From assembly GCA_934183045.1 (NCBI GenBank), contig CAKPRW010000002.1, positions 1-41,407 on the forward strand: a stretch of DNA of 41,407 bases, read 5' to 3'. The translations under genes were made by a program, and so were the position numbers. Every line of letters starts with the position of its first letter. The first letter of the stretch is position 1. The stretch comes from an uncultured Clostridia bacterium. GTDB lineage: Bacteria; Bacillota; Clostridia; TANB77; CAG-508. The notes below the pieces were generated by a model. The model worked only from the letters and a program-made list of their open reading frames with translations. It was not told where the DNA came from and did not search any database. Below, one piece after another: positions 25,402 to 34,072 of this stretch.

Positions 25402-25474
25402 AAGTATATAAAAATATAGAAAATAAAAAGAATATATCATAAGGAATTAATTGGTCAAAAATAGAAAAATTTGC

Positions 25475-25503
25475 TTGAACATATATGCAAACCGTGTTAT
25501 AAT
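25475..25503 (+). promoter_or_regulatory. Consensus promoter of the 92-residue hypothetical gene
   Basis: TTGAAC (25475-25480), 17 bases, TATAAT (25498-25503). Confidence 0.75.
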
Positions 25504-25509
25504 CAGTAA

Positions 25510-25600
25510 GTTCAAAGGTAAAAAACCTTCGAAGATATTTCGGGGGTTATGCTTATTTGCCTCCGAAATGTAACCAATAACTAATAACATTTTTTATAAA
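25510..25600 (+). promoter_or_regulatory. Structured 5' leader with shared motif
   Basis: Hairpin AAGGT-AAAA-ACCTT, then TTTCGGGGG...CCTCCGAAA, then AAATGTAACCAATAACTAATAACA. The last part matches the leader of the gene at 5965 in the corresponding position. Confidence 0.55.
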
Positions 25601-25615
25601 AGGAGGTCATACAGA

Positions 25616-25894
25616 ATGAGCAAAAAAATAACGTTAGTGGTAAAAAAGGAAATTGATGCAGAGGATTTGATTGCACAAATGGAAGAATTTATTCGGAGTT
25701 ATCCAAGTAATAATGAAAACGCAAAAAAGTTGCGTGAAAGGATACCAAAAATGAAAGTTCTTGAGATAAATCAAATCAGAAATGCCGAAACTCAGGAGCC
25801 ATTTGTTACATGGAAGGACGAAAATGGAAAGTCACATATTATCCATATAAAACCATCACATTTTAAAGTGTGGGGATATTTGAATTCTTTGTAA
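25616..25894 (+). CDS. Hypothetical protein, 92 residues, foreign composition
   Basis: I do not recognise the family. The protein is soluble and basic. A helical segment (about residues 17-45) is followed by a beta-rich half with PFVTWKDENGKSHIIHIKP. There are no cysteines or membrane segments. The start follows AAAGGAGG. Codon choice (CGG at Arg28, CGT, GAC, TCA, CTT) differs from the AT-rich neighbours. It has a consensus promoter, a structured leader like that of the 265-residue gene and its own terminator, suggesting the same kind of single-gene acquisition. Confidence 0.7.
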   Translation: MSKKITLVVKKEIDAEDLIAQMEEFIRSYPSNNENAKKLRERIPKMKVLEINQIRNAETQEPFVTWKDENGKSHIIHIKPSHFKVWGYLNSL

Positions 25895-25913
25895 TTTATT
25901 TTTGACACTAAAA

Positions 25914-25958
25914 AACGCCTAGCTTTATAATAATATAATAGCTAGGTGCTTTTATATA
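25914..25958 (+). terminator. Terminator of the 92-residue gene
   Basis: CGCCTAGCT...AGCTAGGTG (one G-U) around an AT loop, followed by CTTTTA. Confidence 0.7.
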
Positions 25959-26084
25959 TAATATAAAAAACAGTCTATAATAACAAAAATATAAAAACAT
26001 AATATAAACACATAGATAGGTGGAATTTTTAAAGATTAAATGATATAATTTAAAAAATATTATAAAATAAAAAATTATTATTAA

Positions 26085-26150
26085 GAGGAGTGTCCCTTTT
26101 TCCCTAGAACAGGGAAAAAGAAGGAACGTCCCATAATCCCGGGAGAGGAG
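26085..26150 (+). repeat. Dispersed repeat element, copy 2 (dnaE leader)
   Basis: GGAGTGTCCC (26087-26096) and GGAACGTCCC (26123-26132) flank the hairpin TTTTTCCCT-AGAAC-AGGGAAAAA, followed by AATCCCGGG. It is the counterpart of 11131-11195; the ends are conserved and the central hairpin differs. The dnaE ribosome binding site GGAGAGGAG follows directly. Confidence 0.75.
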
Positions 26151-26158
26151 AAATAAGG

Positions 26159-29100
26159 ATGTCTGATTTTGTGCATTTGCATATACATAGTGAGTTTAGT
26201 TTGTTGGATGGAGCTAATAGGATTAAAGATTTACCTAAGAGGGCAAAGGAATTAGGGATGGATTCTATTGCTATTACTGATCATGGGGTTATGTATGGCG
26301 CGATTGATTTTTATAAGGCGTGTAAGGCAGAGGGGGTTAAACCTATAATTGGTTGTGAGGTGTATGTTGCTCCGCGTTCACGTTTGGATAAGGAACCTAA
26401 TATAGATAATAAGTATAATCATTTAATATTACTTGCGAAAAATAATGAAGGATATAAAAATTTAAGTAAGTTGGTATCTATTGGTTTTACTGAAGGATAT
26501 TATTATAAACCTAGAATTGATTTAGAAGTGTTAGAGAAATATCATGAAGGATTGATTTGTTTAAGTGCATGTTTAGCTGGTTCTGTTAATCAAGCACTAT
26601 TAAATGGACAAAATGAAAAAGCAGAAGAAATTGCATTATGGCATAAAAATGTTTTTGGCAAAGATTATTATATAGAAATACAAAATAATGGAATTAAAGA
26701 ACAAGTTTTAGCAAATCAAAAGTTAGTGGCTTTAGCTAGGAAGTTAGATATACCACTTGTTGCTACAAATGATGCACATTATTTAAAAAGAGAAGATGCA
26801 TATAATCATGAAGTTTTACTTTGTATTCAAACAGGTAAAAGAATGAGTGATATGGACAGAATGAGGTTTGATACAGAAGAGTTATATGTAAAATCTCCTG
26901 AAGAGATGATTGAATATTTTAAAGCATTTCCAGATGCAATAGAAAATACAGTAAAGATAGCAGAAGAATGTAATGTGGAATTTGAGTTCGGTCATACAAT
27001 ATTACCAAATTATGATGTTCCACCAGAATTCCCAACACATTATGATTATTTTAAAAAATTATGTGATGATGGAATAAAAAATAGATATGGAGAAAATCCT
27101 TCAAAAGAAATATTAGAAAGAGCAGAATATGAATTAGGAATAATCAAAAAAATGGGTTATGTAGATTATTTCTTAATAGTATGGGATTTTATACATTATG
27201 CAAAAACACATAATATACCAGTAGGACCAGGTAGAGGATCACGGAGCAGGTTCTATTATTGCATATGCAATTGAAATAACAGACATTGATCCAATAAAAT
27301 ATGGACTTCTTTTTGAAAGATTCTTAAATCCAGAGAGAATTAGCATGCCCGATTTTGATGTTGATTTTTGTTATGAACATAGACAAGATGTAATAGATTA
27401 TGTATCTAGAAAATATGGACATGACCATGTTTCACAGATTATAACATTTGGAACAATGTCAGCAAGAATGGTAATTCGTGATGTATCAAGAGTTTTAGAT
27501 GTTCCATATTCAGAAGCGGATACACTAGCAAAAATGATACCAAATGAATTGCATATAACAATAAAAAAAGCATTAGAACAAAACAAAGAACTAAATAATT
27601 TATATGAAACAGATGAGACAGTGAAAAAAGTTTTAGATATAGCTATGGGATTAGAAGGAATGCCAAGACAGGCATCAACACATGCATGTCGGAATTGTTA
27701 TTACGAAAGATCCAGTAGATACATATGTTCCTTTATATGTACGTGATGGACAAATTTCTACTCAATATATAATGACAACATTAGAAGAGTTAGGACTATT
27801 AAAAATGGACTTCTTAGGATTAAGAACCTTAACAGTAATTCAGGATACAATTGATTTAGTAAAAGAAAATAGGGGAATAGATGTAGAATTTGACAAAGAC
27901 ATGGCTGATCCAAAAGTTTACAAATTATGGCAAGAAGGAAAAAGTTGTGGAATATTCCAGTTCGAATCACAAGGTATGACAAACTTTATGAAAGAATTAA
28001 AACCAGATTGTTTAGAAGATTTAATAGCAGGTGTTTCATTATATAGACCGGGGCCAATGGATCAGATACCAAGATATGTTAAGGGAAAATTACATCCTGG
28101 TCATAATGAATATACACATCCAAGACTAGAACCAATATTAAATGTAACATATGGATGTATGGTATACCAAGAACAAGTTATGCAAATAGTTCGTGATTTA
28201 GCAGGATATTCTTTAGGAAGAGCTGACTTAGTAAGACGTGCAATGGGAAAGAAAAAGCTTGACGTTATGGCAAAAGAAAGAGAAGTATTTATTAATGGAC
28301 AAATAGATGAAAATGGAAATATAATTGTTCCAGGTTGTGTAAGAAATGGAATAGACGAAAAATCAGCTAATAAAATATTTGATGAGATGGCTGAATTTGC
28401 AAAATATGCATTCAACAAATCACATGCAGCTTGCTATGCGGTAGTTGCATATAGAACGGCATATTTAAAAGCATATTATCCAGCAGAGTTTATGGCAGCA
28501 ACATTAAATAGTTTTTTAGGCAACTTAGATAAAATTCCTCAATACATTGACGAATGTAAAACATTAGGAATTGAAATATTAAAACCAGAAATAAATCACA
28601 GTAATACAAAATTTACTGTTGAAAATGGTAAAATTCGTTTTGGGTTAGGTAGCATAAAAAACGTAGGTACAGTACCGGTTAATAATATAGTAAAAGAAAG
28701 AAAAGAAAATGGAGAATATAAAAGCTTTACAGATTTTTGCGAAAGAATTGCAAACGAGGCCGTAAATAAAAAATGTGTAGAAAGTCTAATAAAAGCTGGA
28801 GTTTTTGATGAATTTGAACAAACAAGAAGTACATTATTAGCATCTTTTGAATCAATTATAGATACTATACAAGCAGGAAATAAAAAAGGGTTTAAAGGCC
28901 AAGTATCAATGTTTGATCTAGGTACAGAAGAAGAACAAGAAGAACTAAATGAGATTAAATACACGTTTGAAGAACATCAAGAATTACCAAATAAAGAACT
29001 TTTATCATTAGAAAAAGAAATGCTTGGAATTTATATTTCAGGCCACCCATTAGAAAAACTAAGAAAGCAAATAGAAGCACAGACTACAATAAATACTATA

Positions 29101-29673
29101 GAATTAAAAAATATAGATGACCAAATGAATTCAAATATAGACAATGAAGGAGTAAATATATCAAACCAAAATACAAAACAAAAATATATAGATGGACAAA
29201 AAGTTAAATATGCTGGAATAATTTCTTCTATAAAGAAAAAATATACTAAAAACAATAAGATAATGGCATTTGTTACAATAGAAGATTTATATGGAACAGC
29301 AGAAATTATTGTATTTGAAAATGCATATTTAAAAGCAGGAAAAAGTCTTATAGAAGAAAACATTGTAATGGTAGAAGGAAGATTAAGTATTCGTGAGGAT
29401 GATACTACAACAATTATAGCAAATGATATAAAAGACTTTGGAGAAAAAAAGGGGAAAATATTAACATTAGATATTACAAATACAAATGAAGAAGAAAAAG
29501 AAAAGTTAAGAGGTGCAATAAAATATTTTAATGGTGATAAAAATAATATAAATGTTCAAATTAAAATAGGAGAAGAATTAAAACCTTGTGGCCAGATATA
29601 TTTAACAGATCAAATATTAGAAATTTTCAAAGAAATTTTATCTAATGAAAGGGTAATGATAAATGAAAATTAG
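26159..29673 (+). CDS. dnaE: DNA polymerase III alpha subunit, with two +1 frameshifts at CGG codons
   Basis: This is the DnaE-type replicative polymerase: PHP domain (HIHSEFSLLDG at the N-terminus), polymerase core with PDFDVDF, and a C-terminal OB-fold near GIISSIKKKYTKNNKIMAFV. The coding sequence changes frame twice. At 27242 the frame reads GRGS then CGG; skipping the C gives GAGSIIAYAIEITDIDP, the expected PGRGSxAGS motif. At 27690 HAC is followed by CGG; skipping the C gives GIVITKDP. With both shifts the product is 1170 residues, normal for the family, with no missing or extra residue. The gene should be essential, so it is presumably functional. It overlaps the next gene by 11 bases. 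Confidence 0.9.
27242..27245 (+). other. +1 frameshift site 1 (TCA CGG A) in dnaE
   Basis: In-frame codon 362 is CGG. Skipping its C yields GGA (Gly) and restores PGRGS-GAGS. Without the shift the frame stops 10 codons later. There is no homopolymer or slippery run around the site. Confidence 0.85.
27690..27693 (+). other. +1 frameshift site 2 (TGT CGG A) in dnaE
   Basis: The next in-frame CGG after site 1. Skipping its C yields GGA (Gly511) and restores STHAC-GIVITKDP. The unshifted frame ends about 18 codons later. Confidence 0.85.
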
Positions 29674-30652
29674 TATAAATAACATTTTAAAAAATATGCC
29701 AAATAATTTATCGGATTTAGAGAAAGTTAGATATATTTATATAGAAATAGGAAAAATATTTTCTTATAATAGAGATTTTTTATATGTATCAAATTACAGG
29801 ATTCTTGATGATATATATTCTGATACAATTACAATAAATATGATTGAAAATGGGAATTATCAAAATAAAATAAATTCAATTTGTAAGCAAACAGCAGAAA
29901 TAGAAGCAAATACAATTAATTTATTAAATGGTAATATAACTGCTAGAATAGTAGGATATAATAAAGAAGAACAGGATCATGTTGCAGTAGTGGCTACAAT
30001 AGACGGAAAAGATTATTTCTTAGATATAAGTCCAGATTTATATAAAATCCAAAAAGGAATGAAGCCAAAAGGTTTTGCAAAATCATCCCAAGCATTAGAT
30101 GGTACAACATGTGAAATAATATCCGATGAAGAGTTGACGCGAATAGATGAGAAAATAGGATATTGTAAAAATGGAATGTATTTAGATGAAGTACTTGAAA
30201 TGTTGAAGACTGAAATGATGGATGAGAACAATTTACGAGAGTATATGCAAGAATATACTAGGGGAAAAGATGAATCAAAAGAAGAGTTTTTATATAGGTT
30301 TAAAATAGATTTTATATTTAAATATTTAAAAAATAATATACTTGAAGAAAATAAGATGGGTATATTTGAAATAATAAAGTATTATGAAACAATCTTTAAG
30401 AGGATATTAACAGAGCAAGAAAAAAAGTATAAAAGAAAAAGATTTGATATATATCTAAAAGATGATAATCAAATAAGAAAAGAAAGTATATTGTATAAAA
30501 TAATCATAGGAGATAGGGAAATATACTATATTTATGATGATGATAAAAGAAGTTTTGTACCAATAGATAGAGAGGAATTAAAAAGATTAGGAGAAAATGG
30601 CAATATAGAATACCTTGATTTATATAACAAACCAACATTTGATGAAAGATAA
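29663..30652 (+). CDS. Transglutaminase-like fold protein downstream of dnaE
   Basis: A 329-residue cytosolic protein. Residues about 15-125 match the transglutaminase-like pattern. A helical KVRYIYIEIGKIFSYNRDFLY stretch leads to a Cys74 in NSICKQTAEIEA. NITARIVGYN and DHVAVVATIDGKDYFLDISP follow, placing Cys74, His106 and Asp121 in the order of a catalytic triad. The C-terminal 200 residues are charged, mostly helical and unrecognised. This is inference from motif order; the substrate is unknown and an inactive role is possible. Its ATG lies inside the last codons of dnaE (11-base overlap), so the two are translationally coupled. Confidence 0.6.
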   Translation: MKISINNILKNMPNNLSDLEKVRYIYIEIGKIFSYNRDFLYVSNYRILDDIYSDTITINMIENGNYQNKINSICKQTAEIEANTINLLNGNITARIVGYNKEEQDHVAVVATIDGKDYFLDISPDLYKIQKGMKPKGFAKSSQALDGTTCEIISDEELTRIDEKIGYCKNGMYLDEVLEMLKTEMMDENNLREYMQEYTRGKDESKEEFLYRFKIDFIFKYLKNNILEENKMGIFEIIKYYETIFKRILTEQEKKYKRKRFDIYLKDDNQIRKESILYKIIIGDREIYYIYDDDKRSFVPIDREELKRLGENGNIEYLDLYNKPTFDER

Positions 30653-30653
30653 A

Positions 30654-30685
30654 AAGTTACCACTTATTAGTGGTAACTTTTTTAA
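30654..30685. terminator. Bidirectional terminator between convergent genes
   Basis: AAAAAGTTACCAC-TTATTA-GTGGTAACTTTTTT. It serves both the dnaE operon and the mgtA gene. Confidence 0.85.
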
Positions 30686-33289
30686 ATCCATTCGCCGTAT
30701 TTTTTTATATATATTTTCTTAGCAAACATAGCAACAAAACAATACAATATTGGAATTCCAATAATAATAGTCATATAATTTAAAGGTATAGGAACTAATC
30801 CAATTGATTTACCTAACCATGTAAATGGAACTAGAATTCCAATAATACTTAACAAGATAGAAGATATATATACCATTTTATGAGCATTGCTTTGTATAAA
30901 AGGTATTTTAGCTGTTCTTATAATATGCATTCCTAATAAATTAGAAACGATACTGTAAGTAAACCATACAGTCTGAAATAATGCGACATCTCTTAAATTG
31001 AAAACAAACCATAAACTAGAAAATACAATTAAATCGAAGATTGAGCTTAAAGGTCCCATGAATAGCATAAAGTTTTTTAAACTCTTAAGATTGAATTGTC
31101 TAGGTTTTTGTAAATATTCTTTGTCAACATTATCAAAAGGTAAAGTTAGTTGGCCAAAATCATATAGCAACCCTTCTACTAACAATTGAATTGGTGTTTC
31201 TGGTAGGAAAGGTAGTGCAACACTTGCAATAATAACTGACATAACTTCTCCAAAATTAAAACTAGTTGCCATTTTTATATATTTCATTAAATTACCAAAA
31301 GTTTTTCTACCTTCTGTAACACCATCTAATAATACATGTAAATCTTTTTCTAATAAAATAATATCAGCAGATTCTTTAGCAATATCAACAGCTGTGTCAA
31401 CTGAAATTCCTACATCCGCATTTGTAAGGGAAGGGGCGTCATTAATTCCATCTCCCATATATCCAACTACATTTCCGCTTTCTTTTAAAAGTCTTACAAT
31501 TCTAGCTTTTTGTATAGGAGAAAGTTTTACAAATATATTTGTGTTTTTTAATAATCTTAAAATAGCTATATCAGTAGATTTTTCTATTTGACTACCATCC
31601 ACAATTCTTTTAGAATTGATACCGACTTTTTTACAAATACATTTTGTAACTTCAGCATTATCACCTGTTAAAACAACTACTCTAATTCCAGCATTATTAA
31701 GCTTTTCGATAGATGATTTTGCACTTTCCTTTGGAGGATCTAAAAAACCAATAAATCCTAAAAGAATCATATTTTTTTCGTCATCTACACTAAAGTTTGA
31801 AATGTCCACAATGTCATTTTTTTGACATACAGCAATTACTCTTAAACCATCTTTATTTAAATTTTTTGATATTTTCTTAATATTATCTTTTATATCTTTA
31901 GTTATAGGAGATACATTGCCTTGATAATCGACCATTGTACAAATATTTAATATTTCTTCTACAGCACCTTTTGTTATTAATTGCTTTTTTGTACCATCAC
32001 TTACAACAACAGAAAGTCTTCTACGAGAAAAATCAAAAGGTATTTCATCGATTAATTTATATTTATCAATATATTCTTGCATATTATTAGATAATCCTCG
32101 TGCTACAACTGCCTCATCAATATTTCCTCTTAATCCAGTTTGGAAAAAAGAATTAAGAAATGCATGTTTTAAAATTCTAAGATCTTCATTACCATTTATA
32201 TCTAGATATTTTTCTAATACAATTTTATCTTCTGTTAAAGTACCAGTTTTATCTGTACATAAAATATTCATTGCACCAAAATTTTGGATAGAATCTAATT
32301 TTTTTACTATAGTTTTCTTTTTTGACATTTTTACAGCACCTTTTGAAAGGCTAGAAGATGTAATAACAGGAAGAAGTAGAGGTGTTATACAAATTGCTAT
32401 TGCAACAGCAAAAGTAAAAGCTGTTATTGGACTATGTTTCCATGCATTTAGTGCGAATACTATTGGAGTAAGAATAACCATAAACTTAATTAAAAGTTTA
32501 CTAATATTTTCAATTCCTTGTTGAAATGAAGATTTTGGTTTACCAGTAGTAATAGTATGTGCAACTTTACCAAAATAAGTACTATCAGCAGTTTTAATAA
32601 CAACACCTTTAGCAGATCCACTAATTACATTAGTGCCCATAAAACATATTGTATCTAAATCCGATATGTTATTTAAATCTTCCAAAGATAATTCCGAATT
32701 CACTGATTTTCTAACTGCATCAGATTCACCAGTTAAAGAAGACTGACCTACATATAAATCTTTTGCTTCAATTATTCTTAAATCCGCAGGTATCATGCTA
32801 CCAGCAGATAAGACAACGATATCGCCTAGTACAATTTCTTTAATTGGAATTTGAACTTTTTGACCATCTCTTAGAACAGTAGCTGTTGTAGCAACAAGTT
32901 CTTTTAGCTTTTCAGCAGCTTTATTAGATCTAAATTCTTCAAAAAATTCTAGTAAAGTACTTGCTGTAACAAGGATTGCAATAACAATAATATTGGCATA
33001 GCTTGGAGTATCAGCTAAATACACATCTGTATAAAACAAAATAAGCATAATTCCAAGTAAAATACAATTAAAAGGACTAAATAAGCTTTCTAATAAATAA
33101 TTATACCATCTTTTAGGTTTATGCTGTGTTATCTCGTTATACCCATATTTATGTAATTTCTCATCGACAACTTGAGGAGATAGACCGATTCTCATTTATA
33201 TTATATTCTTTTATAAATTGTTCTTTAGGAAGTATACACTCCTGACCATATAAATTAGTAATATTTACTTCTTCTTTATTGTTTGACAT
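30682..33289 (-). CDS. mgtA: Mg2+-type P-type ATPase (MgtA-like), with +1 frameshift at a CGG codon
   Basis: This is an integral-membrane P-type ATPase. The start at 33289 has a GGAG ribosome binding site and gives a plausible N-terminus. Codon 35 is CGG; skipping the C gives NENGLSPQVVDEKLHKYGYN, the usual N-terminal cation-ATPase motif, and joins the long frame. The product is then 868 residues. TGES is at 186-189 and the phosphorylated Asp346 is in CTDKTGTL. The VKKLDSIQNFGAMNILCTDKTGT stretch and a TPLLLP membrane motif resemble MgtA/MgtB Mg2+ importers. The alternative start (ATG at 33195) has no ribosome binding site and would cut the N-terminal motif. Confidence 0.9.
33184..33187 (-). 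other. +1 frameshift site (AAT CGG T) in mgtA
   Basis: Codon 35 counted from the ATG at 33289. Skipping C yields GGT (Gly35). The unshifted frame reaches TGA about 8 codons later. Confidence 0.8.
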
Positions 33290-33385
33290 TTTAATTCACT
33301 CCTTCTTTAGTAACCTCTAAAAATTATACCACTAATTTTATGAAATGAAACAAAATTATACAAAAAAATAAAAATGAATATATAA

Positions 33386-33414
33386 TTGACAATAAATAAT
33401 AATAGTTGTATAAA
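33386..33414 (+). promoter_or_regulatory. Promoter of the NUDIX gene
   Basis: TTGACA (33386-33391), 17 bases, TATAAA (33409-33414). Confidence 0.7.
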
Positions 33415-33484
33415 TATAAAAATAACAATAATTCTTAAATTAATAAAAGAATTTAAATAAAATAGGGAAAGGAGAAAAAATAAA

Positions 33485-33925
33485 ATGTCTAGAATTAGAG
33501 TTGCAGGAATAGTACCACTAGAAGATGGATTTGGACTTATGCATAGAGTTGGAGTTATAAAACAACAAGCCTTTCAAAATTATTACACATTTCCCGGAGG
33601 TGGATTAGAAGAAGGTGAAACTTTAGAAGAGGGAACAAAGAGAGAAATCAAAGAAGAATTCGGAATAGATGTTAAGATAGTAAAAAAGATGTATGAAATA
33701 TACAAAGAAGAATTTGATCAAATGGAATATTTCTTCTTATGCGAATATATAGGAGGAGAATTTGGAACTGGTACAGGACCAGAATTTTCTAATGATCCCA
33801 AATATAAAGATAGTGGAAAATTTATACCAGAAATAATAAAAAAAGAAGATGTTAAACAAATTTTATTATTACCACAAGAAATTAGAGATATGTTTGTGAA
33901 AGATATAGAAACAGGGAAAATATAA
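33485..33925 (+). CDS. NUDIX hydrolase
   Basis: A 146-residue NUDIX-fold pyrophosphohydrolase. The NUDIX box GxxxExxxxxxREUxEExGU is visible as GGGLEEGETLEEGTKREIKE followed by EFG (about residues 38-60), with the catalytic glutamates in REIKEE. Substrates could be nucleoside diphosphate derivatives or oxidised nucleotides; nothing in the sequence decides. It stands alone with its own promoter and a terminator shared with the convergent feoB gene. The start follows AAAGGAG. Confidence 0.92.
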   Translation: MSRIRVAGIVPLEDGFGLMHRVGVIKQQAFQNYYTFPGGGLEEGETLEEGTKREIKEEFGIDVKIVKKMYEIYKEEFDQMEYFFLCEYIGGEFGTGTGPEFSNDPKYKDSGKFIPEIIKKEDVKQILLLPQEIRDMFVKDIETGKI

Positions 33926-34021
33926 AATACAATATTAATAATGGTATTATAAATTAAAAAGCATAATACATAAATTATAAAATATTTTTAATAAATAGAA
34001 TAAAAGATAAATGAATTAAAA

Positions 34022-34070
34022 TAAAAGGAGTAAAGTTCACTTTAATAGAGACTATACTCCTTTTATTTAA
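34022..34070. terminator. Bidirectional terminator between NUDIX gene and feoB
   Basis: AAAAGGAGTA...TACTCCTTTT around a ~24-base loop with A- and T-tracts outside. Confidence 0.6.
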
Positions 34071-34072
34071 CA

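Noticed and set aside
26159..29673. dnaE as a pseudogene or as three separate genes
   Set aside because: Each break is a single extra C at a CGG, reading resumes exactly at the conserved residue, and there is no other sign of decay. The same signature appears in three other conserved genes.
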